From positions 1,214,164 to 1,278,163 of the forward strand of contig NZ_JH992940.1 of NCBI RefSeq assembly GCF_000315485.1: DNA of 64,000 nt. The letters run 5' to 3'. Shown here piece after piece: positions 54,103 to 62,945 of this stretch. The stretch comes from Bacteroides oleiciplenus YIT 12058 (GTDB lineage Bacteria > Bacteroidota > Bacteroidia > Bacteroidales > Bacteroidaceae). Under the pieces are notes generated by a model. That model did not search any database and had not been told where the DNA came from. It saw nothing but the letters and a program-made list of their open reading frames with translations. The position numbers and the translations under genes are program-made. How positions within the stretch are numbered: position 1 is the stretch's first letter; each line of letters opens with the position of its first letter.

Positions 54103-56799
54103 ATGGGAAGAGTCAGTCTTTGTCTTGTCATAATGTTCTTCATCTGTAGTGCTCAAAAAATTGATGCACAAGTACAGAATATCAGAGAGAAACAAGATAC
54201 CATTTCGGCGACTAAATCATTAGAGCATATCAGGCCCGAGAATATCAAGAAGGGACCATTGAATAATGCTTTGGATGTATTGAGTGGTCAGTCTGCCGGT
54301 GTGAACGTCACCACTAATGGGACTGACAGGCTCGCTATGCTGAATAGTATCCGTGTGCGTGGTACCACATCCATTATGGGTGGCAATGACCCGTTAGTAA
54401 TTATTGACGGAGTGACATCTGACATCGCTACGCTATCTACCATATATCCCGCAGACATCGAGAGTTTCACTATTTTGAAGAATGCTACCGAAACGGCAAT
54501 GTACGGTTCCCGTGGTGCTTCAGGTGTAATTGAGATTAAGACCAAGAAAGGAACGGGGCGAGGTTTCGAAATATCATATGATGGCAACTACGGATTCGAG
54601 TCAATGTATAAACATCTGCAAATGCTCAACGGCCCGGAGTATATAGCTACAGCAGAGGCACTTGGATTAGATTACAATAATGGTGGCTACAACACCAATT
54701 TTCACGATGTAATTACTCGTACGGGCTTGATACATCAGCATCACTTGGCTTTTAGCGGTGGTTCGGAAAACTCAAACTATCGAGCATCGTTCGGTTTTAT
54801 GGATCATAATACAATTGTCAAAGTTAACGATTACCGAAATTTAGTGGTAAAACTTGATGCTACACAAAAGGCTTTCGATGGTCGCTTAGTTGGCGATTTT
54901 GGTGTATATGGCTACTCTTCAAAGATACACGACATTTTCGATACACGAATGCTGTTTTACTCGACAGCTGCACAGAATCCTACATATCCAGCAGGAACTG
55001 ATGTTAATGGCAACTGGGTGAAGAACTCGGCTGCATCACACATCAACCACCCCGGAGCACTCCTCTATGAGAAAAATGACTCCGAAGAACGGAATTTCAA
55101 TACACATTTGGGGCTGAAATTTAATATCCTTGACAATTTGATATTGTCGGCTTTCGGCTCTTATTCATATTCATCTACGGGAAATGCTCAATTTTGTCCT
55201 ACATGGGTGTGGGCGCAAGGCAATGTTTATCGTGGAGAGTTCAAGGGTGAAGACTACTTTACAAATGTGTCCCTCTCATATAACAATGCTTGGGGAGACT
55301 CACACCTTGATGCTGTTGTTGGCGCAGAATATCTTAAACAGGTAAGGACTGGTTTATGGGTGCAGGCAAAAGGAATAACAACAAATGATTTCTCCTATAA
55401 TAACATCGGAGCAACATCATCGCGTCCTTTCGGTGGTACGAGCAGTAGCTATGAAGACCCGTCACTTGCTTCAATAATGGGTAGTGTCACATATAGTTAC
55501 AAGGATAGATATTCTATTGCGGCAGCACTCCGTGGAGATGGCTCTTCAATGGTAAGCGATAACAATACTTTCGGATTCTTCCCATCAGTATCACTGGGTT
55601 GGGATGTAAAAAAAGAAGGCTTCCTCTCTGATACTGACTTTATAACAATGTTGAAACTAAGAACCGGATATGGTCGGTCAGGAAATCTTGGAGGTATAAC
55701 ATCCTATACAACACTTAATACCGTAAAGGAGAATGGTATCGTATCCATCAACGGTGCACCTACCGTAACAATGGGAAGTATACGCAACACGAATCCGGAC
55801 CTTAAGTGGGAGACTCGTTCAACATTTAATATCGGTTTTGACTTAGGTATATGGGATAATCGGTTGATGCTTACCTCGGAATTATATTACTCAAAGACAA
55901 CTGATATGCTCTATGAGTATGATGTTCCCGTTCCGACCTTTGCGTTCGATAAACTGATGGCAAATATCGGCTCGATGTCTAACCAGGGTGTCGAACTAGG
56001 AATCTCGGTAGTTCCCATTCAACGAAAGGATATGGAGATGAATATCAACTTCAATATGTCCTACCAGAAGAATAAGTTACTTTCGCTTAGTGGAGAGTAT
56101 AATGGTATGCATATGACAGCTTCAGATATTACTCCGATTGGCTCGCTTTATGGTGCAGGTCAGAACGGTGGAGACAATAATGTAGTATATCAGATTGTAG
56201 GTCAGCCATTGGGGGTATTCTATCTACCTCACTGCAAAGGGCTTAAAGAAAATGAACTTGGTGGCTACAGTTACGATATTGAAGATTTGAATGATGATGG
56301 CGAGATTGATTTTAGCGATGGCGGAGACAGGTATATAGCAGGTCAGGCAACCCCCAAGGTAACTATTGGATCAAACATCAGTTTCCGTTACAAGTCCTTT
56401 GATATTGCCATGCAGATAAATGGTGCTTTCGGTCATAAGATATTCAATGGCACGGGCTTGGCTTATACCAATATGTCTATATTCCCTGACTACAATGTAT
56501 TGAAGGGTGCTCCTGAAAAAAATATTATTGATCAGAATGTTTCAGACTATTGGTTGGAAAAAGGTGACTATGTAAATATTGAACATATTACCATAGGCTA
56601 CAATATTCCAATGAAATCCAAGGCTGTGAAGTCATTGCGTCTTTCGGCAGGCATTAGCAACCTTGCAACAATCACAGGCTATAGCGGTCTTACTCCAATG
56701 ATAAACAGTTATGTAGTAAGCAACACTTTGGGCATTGACGACAAACGCACCTATCCTTTATATCGTACCTATTCGTTAGGTCTTAGTATTCAATTCTAA
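54103..56799 (+). CDS. SusC-like TonB-dependent outer membrane receptor
   Basis: 898 residues with a signal peptide (cleavage near KIDAQ). The plug begins almost at once: LDVLSGQSAGVNV, SIRVRGTTSIMGGNDPLVII, DGVTSDIATLSTIYPADIES, TEMYGSRGASGVIEIKTKKG-like sequence. The barrel ends SLGLSIQF with the terminal Phe. The carboxypeptidase-regulatory-like N-terminal domain of most SusC proteins is absent, making it about 100 residues short. It imports an unknown ligand, paired with the SusD-like lipoprotein. Confidence 0.92.
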   Translation: MGRVSLCLVIMFFICSAQKIDAQVQNIREKQDTISATKSLEHIRPENIKKGPLNNALDVLSGQSAGVNVTTNGTDRLAMLNSIRVRGTTSIMGGNDPLVIIDGVTSDIATLSTIYPADIESFTILKNATETAMYGSRGASGVIEIKTKKGTGRGFEISYDGNYGFESMYKHLQMLNGPEYIATAEALGLDYNNGGYNTNFHDVITRTGLIHQHHLAFSGGSENSNYRASFGFMDHNTIVKVNDYRNLVVKLDATQKAFDGRLVGDFGVYGYSSKIHDIFDTRMLFYSTAAQNPTYPAGTDVNGNWVKNSAASHINHPGALLYEKNDSEERNFNTHLGLKFNILDNLILSAFGSYSYSSTGNAQFCPTWVWAQGNVYRGEFKGEDYFTNVSLSYNNAWGDSHLDAVVGAEYLKQVRTGLWVQAKGITTNDFSYNNIGATSSRPFGGTSSSYEDPSLASIMGSVTYSYKDRYSIAAALRGDGSSMVSDNNTFGFFPSVSLGWDVKKEGFLSDTDFITMLKLRTGYGRSGNLGGITSYTTLNTVKENGIVSINGAPTVTMGSIRNTNPDLKWETRSTFNIGFDLGIWDNRLMLTSELYYSKTTDMLYEYDVPVPTFAFDKLMANIGSMSNQGVELGISVVPIQRKDMEMNINFNMSYQKNKLLSLSGEYNGMHMTASDITPIGSLYGAGQNGGDNNVVYQIVGQPLGVFYLPHCKGLKENELGGYSYDIEDLNDDGEIDFSDGGDRYIAGQATPKVTIGSNISFRYKSFDIAMQINGAFGHKIFNGTGLAYTNMSIFPDYNVLKGAPEKNIIDQNVSDYWLEKGDYVNIEHITIGYNIPMKSKAVKSLRLSAGISNLATITGYSGLTPMINSYVVSNTLGIDDKRTYPLYRTYSLGLSIQF

Positions 56800-56811
56800 C
56801 CGCTTACAGTT

Positions 56812-58428
56812 ATGAAAAGATATATAAACATATTGATGGTTGCTTTGGCAACGATGATGACCTCTTGTCTTACTGAAGACCCTAGAGATCAACTTTATGA
56901 AGAAGACATTTACAACAATGCCAACAACATATATATTAATGCAGTGGCTGTGCTCTACAATTACATTGGTGGCAGTGCAGACAGTGAGGGTTTACAGGGG
57001 ACCTGTCGTGGGATTTATGACTATAACACACTTACTACAGACGAAGCCATGATACCTATTCGTGGTGGCGACTGGTACGATGGAGGTTTGTGGACGAATA
57101 TGTATCAGCATAAGTGGAGTCCTAATGATTTACCACTCTACAATACTTGGAAATACCTCTACAAGGTTGTTGTGTTATCGAACAAATCTCTGCATATCAT
57201 CGATAAGTATAGCCATAACCTATCTGAGGAGCAGAGAGTGGCCTACGAAGCTGAGGTGCGAGCTCTGAGAGCACTTTTCTACTACTACATTATGGATATG
57301 TATGGCAGAGTGCCCATCGTAACATCCTATGAACAACCGCAGGATGAAGTTGTGCAGAGCGAGCGTAGCGAGGTTTTCCGTTTTATCGTGAATGAGTTGC
57401 AGGAGGTTGCCGAGTTGTTGCCAAATGAGCGTAGTAATAAGATGGGTAACTACTATGGTCGTATAACAACACCTGTAGCTAATTTCCTTTTGGCTAAGTT
57501 GGCTCTTAATGCCGAGATATATTGTGATGATAATTGGACTGATGGCGTTCCACGGAACGGTAAAGAGATATTTTTCACCGTCGATGGTGAGAAACTCAAC
57601 GCTTGGCAGACCTGTATCAAATATTGCAATAAACTTGCCGAGGTAGGTTATCGGTTGGAGGACGATTATAGCTATAATTTCTCTGTGCATAACGAGAACT
57701 CCAACGAAAACATATTCACCATTCCGTTGGATAAGAACCTCTATGCTGCGCAGTTCTGGTATCTCTTCCGATCACGACACTACAACCATGGCGGTGCGTT
57801 GGGTGGCTCATCGGAAAATGGTACCAGTGCCAATATCTCAACAGTCTTAGCCAACGGATACGGCACAGATGATGTAGATGCTCGCTTTGAAAAGAACTTC
57901 TATGCCGGCATCGTAGAGGTTGATGGAAAGCCTGTAATGATGGACAATGGACAGCAGTTGGAGTATTTCCCATTGGAGCTAAAGTTGAATCTTACGGGAA
58001 GCTCCTATGTCAAGACAGCTGGTGCTCGTATGGCAAAATATGAGGTTGATAGGACCTCACATTCCGACGGTAGACAACCGGATAACGACATCGTGCTATT
58101 CCGCTATGCCGATGCTCTCCTGATGAAGTCCGAGGCAAAGGTACGTAATGGTGAGGATGGCTCGTTGGAGTTGAACGAAGTCCGAGGTCGTGTTGGTATG
58201 CCATATCGAGAAGCTACGCTTGAGAACATATTGAAAGAGCGTTTGTTGGAGTTAGTATGGGAAGGCTGGCGACGACAAGATATGGTGCGTTTTGGAGTTT
58301 ATCACAAATCATACGATCAGCGAGTCCAACTGGCTGATGAGAAAAATGGGTATACCACAGTTTTTCCTATTCCACAAAAAAGTATAGACTTGAACCCAAA
58401 ATTGAAACAAAATGTTGGATATAAATAA
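56812..58428 (+). CDS. SusD-like ligand-binding lipoprotein
   Basis: 538 residues; signal with lipobox MMTSC. TPR-type helices around EVRALRALFYYYIMDMYGRV and the SusD C-terminal pattern FRYADALLMKSEAKVRNGED, LNEVRGRVGM, LLELVWEGWRRQDMVRFG and FPIPQKSIDLNPKLKQNVGY are typical. It starts 12 bases after the SusC-like gene. No glycoside hydrolase is nearby, so the ligand cannot be guessed from context. Confidence 0.93.
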   Translation: MKRYINILMVALATMMTSCLTEDPRDQLYEEDIYNNANNIYINAVAVLYNYIGGSADSEGLQGTCRGIYDYNTLTTDEAMIPIRGGDWYDGGLWTNMYQHKWSPNDLPLYNTWKYLYKVVVLSNKSLHIIDKYSHNLSEEQRVAYEAEVRALRALFYYYIMDMYGRVPIVTSYEQPQDEVVQSERSEVFRFIVNELQEVAELLPNERSNKMGNYYGRITTPVANFLLAKLALNAEIYCDDNWTDGVPRNGKEIFFTVDGEKLNAWQTCIKYCNKLAEVGYRLEDDYSYNFSVHNENSNENIFTIPLDKNLYAAQFWYLFRSRHYNHGGALGGSSENGTSANISTVLANGYGTDDVDARFEKNFYAGIVEVDGKPVMMDNGQQLEYFPLELKLNLTGSSYVKTAGARMAKYEVDRTSHSDGRQPDNDIVLFRYADALLMKSEAKVRNGEDGSLELNEVRGRVGMPYREATLENILKERLLELVWEGWRRQDMVRFGVYHKSYDQRVQLADEKNGYTTVFPIPQKSIDLNPKLKQNVGYK

Positions 58429-58437
58429 CTTTAGCCT

Positions 58438-59040
58438 ATGAGTATTCAATTTGACATTGCAAAACAGATTATAGCTGAAACATGCCCTAATCGCAAACTT
58501 AAGTTGGAGAATATTCGCCTTTTTGCAGATATTATTCAGCCTAAGAAATATCAAAAAGGTGATATAATTCTAAATGAAGGTGATATCTGTAATTGCCTAT
58601 TTTATATAGAAAAGGGATTTATTAGACAGCACTACCTAAAGCATGATAAGGATGTGATAGAACATTTAGCATGTGAAAAAGATGTTGTCTGGTGTATTGA
58701 CAGCTATTTTAACCGAGAGCCAACACATCTTATGATGGATGCTGTAGAAAACAGTGTTTTATGGGAAATTCCGCGTGATATAATGGAAGAACTTTCTGAT
58801 GCTAATGGTGATATAGCTTATCTATATCGGAGTTTTTTTGAAAATTCCTTAATGTTATCACAATTAAAGGCTGACATTTTACGTTTCGAATCAGCAAATG
58901 ACAGATACGCTAGATTACAGCAACATTTTCCTGAAATAACTAGAAGAGCACCTTTGACAATGATTGCTTCATATCTTCAGATGACATTGGAAACATTAAG
59001 CAGAGTACGTGTATCAATAGCTAATGCTGAGAGCAAATAA
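58438..59040 (+). CDS. Crp/Fnr-family transcriptional regulator
   Basis: 200 residues. Cyclic-nucleotide-binding beta-roll (about 20-120): YQKGDIILNEGDICNCLFYI, EKGFIRQHYLKHDKDVIEHL. The C-terminal HTH has RRAPLTMIASYLQMTLETLS, then RVRVSIA. Follows the SusD-like gene by nine bases and so is probably in the operon, perhaps its regulator. Confidence 0.88.
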   Translation: MSIQFDIAKQIIAETCPNRKLKLENIRLFADIIQPKKYQKGDIILNEGDICNCLFYIEKGFIRQHYLKHDKDVIEHLACEKDVVWCIDSYFNREPTHLMMDAVENSVLWEIPRDIMEELSDANGDIAYLYRSFFENSLMLSQLKADILRFESANDRYARLQQHFPEITRRAPLTMIASYLQMTLETLSRVRVSIANAESK

Positions 59041-59074
59041 AGCAAACTAACTATTAGGACTTAACTAACATCAA

Positions 59075-59107
59075 AAACAGGTCAGGATATAGCGTCCTGA
59101 CCTGTTT
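59075..59107 (+). terminator. Terminator after the Crp/Fnr gene
   Basis: A perfect 13-bp stem AAACAGGTCAGGA (59075-59087) with 59095-59107, then CTTT. Ends the susC/susD/crp transcript. Confidence 0.75.
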
Positions 59108-59143
59108 CTTTAATAAACTTAAAAGCTATGGATTAATGAGATG

Positions 59144-59265
59144 TTAGTCATCGTCATCATCATCGAATTCATCCTCATCGTCGTCATCATCATATTCTAT
59201 TGCTTCACTTTCTTCAATAATGTTACTAAAAGCTCCTGTTAAATCAAAATGATAGTTCTTTTTAT
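59144..59265 (-). pseudogene. C-terminal fragment of an unidentified gene with an acidic tail
   Basis: On the minus strand a frame reads KNYHFDLTGAFSNIIEESEA, then IEYDDDDDEDEFDDDDDD, stop at 59144-59146. The upstream (right) part ends where the aldo/keto reductase vestige begins. An acidic C-terminal tail of this kind is found in several protein classes; parent unknown. Confidence 0.45.
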
Positions 59266-59274
59266 TGTTAGAAT

Positions 59275-59361
59275 ATGGAAAATAAGAAGGAAGAGCCAAC
59301 TTTGAACAAGGTAACGTTCGTAAACGGTGTGCAGATTAAAAACAAAAGTGGAAAGCACTGA
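59275..59361 (+). pseudogene. Vestige of a second aldo/keto reductase gene (internal deletion)
   Basis: A 29-codon frame reads MENKKEEPTLNKVTFVNGVQ, then IKNKSGKH. PTLNKVT equals residues 27-33 and FVNGVQIK residues 145-152 of the intact gene at 60067-61239; at DNA level 22 bases (GTAAACGGTGTGCAGATTAA plus AA) are identical. So about 110 codons were deleted between the two pieces. Confidence 0.7.
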
Positions 59362-59424
59362 TGTGGGATAATTTTATCTATTATGGTAAGATTAATCAAA
59401 ACAGAGACAGTCATAAGTGTACTG

Positions 59425-59940
59425 ATGGGGCATTTTATAAAGAAATTATTGTTTATCTTGCTGTTTGTCGGGGTACTGATTGCTCCGGCAAACGCACAAA
59501 ACGAAAAGAATATGTATTCGTACAAGAAAATTGGCAACAAGTATATTGTCAGCATTAACAATCATACTGAAATTGTGAAAGCCCTGAATGCTTTCTGCAA
59601 GGAGAAAGGAATTCTGTCGGGTTCTATCAACGGGATTGGTGCTATCGGAGAGCTGACCCTCCGTTTCTTCAATCCCAAGACAAAAGCATATGATGATAAG
59701 ACATTCCGGGAGCAAATGGAAATATCCAACCTTACAGGGAATATATCATCTATGAATGAGCAGGTATATCTTCATTTGCATATAACCGTCGGCAGGAGCG
59801 ACTATTCCGCTTTAGCCGGACATCTACTTTCCGCAATACAGAATGGTGCAGGGGAGTTCGTGGTGGAAGATTATAGCGAGCGGATAAGTCGCACATATAA
59901 TCCGGATTTAGGACTGAATATATACGATTTTGAAAGATAG
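59425..59940 (+). CDS. PPC (DUF296)-domain protein with an export signal
   Basis: 171 residues from ATG 59425 (59383 is possible but puts 14 residues ahead of the signal). Hydrophobic leader FIKKLLFILLFVGVLIAPANA with a signal-peptidase site. The mature part is the PPC fold: KYIVSINNHTEIVKALNAFC, KEKGILSGSINGIGAIGELT, VYLHLHITVGRSDYSALAGH, LLSAIQNGAGEFVVEDY. In bacteria this domain occurs in cytoplasmic or DNA-binding proteins; export is unusual. It lies between the vestige and the intact aldo/keto reductase gene. Confidence 0.8.
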   Translation: MGHFIKKLLFILLFVGVLIAPANAQNEKNMYSYKKIGNKYIVSINNHTEIVKALNAFCKEKGILSGSINGIGAIGELTLRFFNPKTKAYDDKTFREQMEISNLTGNISSMNEQVYLHLHITVGRSDYSALAGHLLSAIQNGAGEFVVEDYSERISRTYNPDLGLNIYDFER

Positions 59941-60029
59941 TTGCCTATAAATATCGCTTGGAATACAGGATAATACATCATTCAGCTTAGATGATATATA
60001 TCAAAAAAAGTTTATCAATTCTGTCACGT

Positions 60030-60037
60030 TAACTTTG
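60030..60037 (+). promoter_or_regulatory. -7 element of the aldo/keto reductase gene
   Basis: TAACTTTG, followed by the same 33-base stretch as at 52996 (30 of 33 identical). ATG 60067 is 29 bases on. Confidence 0.65.
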
Positions 60038-60066
60038 CAACAGAAATAATTTAAAGACTATCAAAT

Positions 60067-61239
60067 ATGGATAAAGACAAGGATATGAGCCGCCGGAGAT
60101 TCCTTAAAATGGCGGCATTGACAGGAGCTGCCATGTGTGTCGGGCCTACCTTGAACAAGGTAACGGCAGCAGAACGGGTATGGATGGGGAAACAACAAGT
60201 TGCAAACAACATCCCTGCAGGCATGGCGGCGGTGCGCACTCGGCGAACATTGGGACACGGAAATACGGCATTCACTGTTTCTGCAATGGGATATGGCTGT
60301 ATGGGCTTGAACCATAACCGCAGCCAGTACCCGAGCAGGGAAAAAGAAATCGCCCTGGTGCATGAAGCTGTTGAACGTGGGGTGACCCTTTTCGATACAG
60401 CCGAAAGCTACGGCTACCACATCAATGAAAAATTGGTCGGCGAAGCCTTGAAAGGATATACCGACCGGGTATTTGTGTCATCGAAGTTCGGACATAAGTT
60501 TGTAAACGGTGTGCAGATTAAAACCGAAGAGGACAGCACTCCGGCCAACATCCGCCGGGTTTGTGAAAACTCGTTGCGCAATCTCGGAGTTGAAACATTG
60601 GGCATGTTCTACCAGCACCGCATAGACCCGAACACACCGATTGAAGCGGTGGCTGAAACATGCAGCAAACTCATCAAGGAAGGTAAAATCCTGCATTGGG
60701 GCATGTGTGAAGTAAACGTTGATACCATCCGCCGTGCGCACAAGATATGTCCGGTTACGGCAATCCAAAGCGAATATCACTTGATGCACCGCATGGTAGA
60801 GACGAACGGAGTGTTGGAGCTGTGCGAGGATTTGGGCATCGGTTTCGTTCCATACAGTCCGCTGAACCGTGGTTTTTTGGGCGGTATGATCAATGAATAT
60901 ACCAAGTTTGATGTTACCAACGACAACCGGCAGACCTTGCCACGCTTCCAGCCCGAAGCCATACGCGCCAACTATCGTATTGTGGAAGTTCTTAACGCTT
61001 TCGGCCGTACAAGAGGCATTACCCCGGCACAGATAGCTTTGGCCTGGCTGATGAACAAGAAGCCTTTTATCGTGCCTATTCCGGGCACCACCAAACTCTC
61101 TCATCTGGAAGAGAACCTTCGTGCCTGCGACATCCGTTTCACGGCAGAAGAGATAGAAGAACTGGAAACAGCCGTAGCTGCCATTCCTGTGGTGGGTAGC
61201 CGCTACGATGCCTTGCAGGAGTCTAAAATCCCAAAATAA
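60067..61239 (+). CDS. Tat-exported aldo/keto reductase
   Basis: 390 residues (start 60085 also possible). Twin-arginine signal MSRRRFLKMAALTGAAMCVG. The AKR barrel shows MGYGCMGLN, LFDTAESYGYHINEKLVGEA (catalytic Asp and Tyr), VFVSSKFGHK (Lys), GMFYQHRIDPNTPIE (His), AIQSEYHLMHR and the NADP-binding end FIVPIPGTTKLSHLEENL. It reduces carbonyls with NADPH; export suggests a role at the envelope. It is followed by a lipoprotein hydrolase seven bases away. Confidence 0.93.
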   Translation: MDKDKDMSRRRFLKMAALTGAAMCVGPTLNKVTAAERVWMGKQQVANNIPAGMAAVRTRRTLGHGNTAFTVSAMGYGCMGLNHNRSQYPSREKEIALVHEAVERGVTLFDTAESYGYHINEKLVGEALKGYTDRVFVSSKFGHKFVNGVQIKTEEDSTPANIRRVCENSLRNLGVETLGMFYQHRIDPNTPIEAVAETCSKLIKEGKILHWGMCEVNVDTIRRAHKICPVTAIQSEYHLMHRMVETNGVLELCEDLGIGFVPYSPLNRGFLGGMINEYTKFDVTNDNRQTLPRFQPEAIRANYRIVEVLNAFGRTRGITPAQIALAWLMNKKPFIVPIPGTTKLSHLEENLRACDIRFTAEEIEELETAVAAIPVVGSRYDALQESKIPK

Positions 61240-61246
61240 TCCGTGT

Positions 61247-62278
61247 ATGAAGAAACAGATATTTTACATGACGTTCATCGCTTTACTGTCGGGCTGTAAT
61301 TGTTACAAAGGGAATATTCTGCAAATAGAGGAACAAGGCAGTTTTGCCGTAGGTGGCACCGTACTGACCGATTCATTGGGACACAAATACCACGGCGACC
61401 ATGCTTATGTATTTTATCAGAAACCGGTTGATGCACGGAAATATCCGCTTGTTTTTGCACATGGTGTCGGCCAGTTTTCCAAAACATGGGAGACCACTCC
61501 TGACGGACGCGAAGGGTTTCAGAATATATTTCTTCGCAAAGGTTTCTCCACCTATCTTGTCGACCAGCCTCGCCGGGGAAATGCCGGACGGAGTACGGAA
61601 GCTGTCACACTGGAACCGGTATTCGATGAAGAAGAATGGTTCAACCGTTTCCGTGTGGGAATCTATCCTGATTATTTCGAGGGTGTACAGTTCAGTCGCG
61701 ACCGGGAAGCCTTAAACCAGTACTTCCGGCAGATGACGCCGACCATCGGACCTTTGGACTTCGATGTCTATTCCGATGCCTATGCTGCTCTTTTTGACAA
61801 AATCGGTCCGGCCATATTTGTCACTCATTCACAAGGCGGTCCGGTGGGTTGGTTTACTTTGCTCAAAACGAAGAACATCAAAGCCATTGTAGCATACGAA
61901 CCCGGTGGAAGTGTACCCTTCCCAACCGGTCAAGTTCCCGAAGAAGGCAAAGTCTTGACACGGTCTAAAAAAACAGAAGGAATAGAAGTCCCTATGGCAG
62001 TTTTCAAGAGATACATGGAAATTCCCATCATCATTTACTATGGGGATAACCTGCCCGAAACAGACGAACATCCGGAACTTTACGAATGGACACGCCGTCT
62101 GCATCTCATGCGCAAGTGGGCCGAAATGCTCAATAAGCTGGGCGGTGACGTGACGGTCATTCATCTGCCCGATGTCGGTCTGCATGGGAATACGCACTTC
62201 CCGATGTCGGATTTGAACAATGTGGAAGTAGCTGACCTGCTGTCGAAGTGGCTGTATGAGAAACAGCTGGACAGATAG
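61247..62278 (+). CDS. Alpha/beta hydrolase lipoprotein
   Basis: 343 residues from ATG 61247; the longer frame from 61208 overlaps the reductase gene. Lipobox LLSGC. Hydrolase features: PLVFAHGVGQFSKTW (HG oxyanion), STYLVDQPRRGNAG, FVTHSQGGPVGW (nucleophile Ser), and a C-terminal HGNTHFPM His region. Substrate unknown; neighbours suggest lactone or ester chemistry. The flavodoxin gene follows 42 bases later. Confidence 0.87.
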   Translation: MKKQIFYMTFIALLSGCNCYKGNILQIEEQGSFAVGGTVLTDSLGHKYHGDHAYVFYQKPVDARKYPLVFAHGVGQFSKTWETTPDGREGFQNIFLRKGFSTYLVDQPRRGNAGRSTEAVTLEPVFDEEEWFNRFRVGIYPDYFEGVQFSRDREALNQYFRQMTPTIGPLDFDVYSDAYAALFDKIGPAIFVTHSQGGPVGWFTLLKTKNIKAIVAYEPGGSVPFPTGQVPEEGKVLTRSKKTEGIEVPMAVFKRYMEIPIIIYYGDNLPETDEHPELYEWTRRLHLMRKWAEMLNKLGGDVTVIHLPDVGLHGNTHFPMSDLNNVEVADLLSKWLYEKQLDR

Positions 62279-62320
62279 AAATTAACAGAGGATAACCCCA
62301 AAACCTAAATAAAAATAGTT

Positions 62321-62860
62321 ATGAAACTGAAGTGCTTATTGGCAATGCTGCTCTTAACCTTCCTTTCGTGCAGCAACACTCCGGCTGTTGAAGATAAGAT
62401 AGATTCGTTGCCTCACTCAGAGCCGGGGAAAACATTGATAGTCTATTTCTCATGGAGCGGACATACGCAAACTGTAGCCAACATTATCCATGAACTTATT
62501 GGATGCGACATGGTGGAGATTGAACCGGAAGAACCCTATTCTGATGAATATAATGAAGTGGTTGACCGTTTCAAAAATGAAAGAGACAATCATATTCTTC
62601 CAGCTCTGCGTACAAAAGTAGAGAATATGGATGATTATGATACATTGATTATCGGTAGTCCTATTTGGGGTGGTCTTCTGTCTTCTCCTGTAAAAAGTTT
62701 CCTGTCCGGTTATGATTTGTCCGGGAAAAAGATACTCCCATTCTGTACACATGGAGGAAGCGGAACAGCACAAAGTGTGGATAATATCCGCAAACTATGT
62801 CCCCATGCTGAAATATTGCTGTTTATGGCAGTCAAACTGCAAACTCTCGGAATGAAGTGA
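62321..62860 (+). CDS. Flavodoxin lipoprotein with frameshifted C-terminus
   Basis: 179 residues; signal with lipobox TFLSC. FMN-binding flavodoxin pattern: TLIVYFSWSGHTQTVANII, DTLIIGSPIWGGLLSSPVKS, LPFCTHGGSGTAQSVDNI. After PHAEILL the frame ends in an unusual FMAVKLQTLGMK. Shifting frame from about 62815 gives AVYGSQTANSRNEVKKWLSE, then AGFSVELNYARS, to a stop at 62932-62934, the usual flavodoxin end. A one-base shift therefore removed the final helix. Electron carrier by family; activity of this copy is doubtful. Confidence 0.8.
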   Translation: MKLKCLLAMLLLTFLSCSNTPAVEDKIDSLPHSEPGKTLIVYFSWSGHTQTVANIIHELIGCDMVEIEPEEPYSDEYNEVVDRFKNERDNHILPALRTKVENMDDYDTLIIGSPIWGGLLSSPVKSFLSGYDLSGKKILPFCTHGGSGTAQSVDNIRKLCPHAEILLFMAVKLQTLGMK

Positions 62861-62945
62861 AAAAATGGCTGTCAGAAGCCGGATTTTCTGTCGAATTAAA
62901 TTACGCCCGTTCAATAGTTTTAATACTGAAATGAAATATCCTTTG

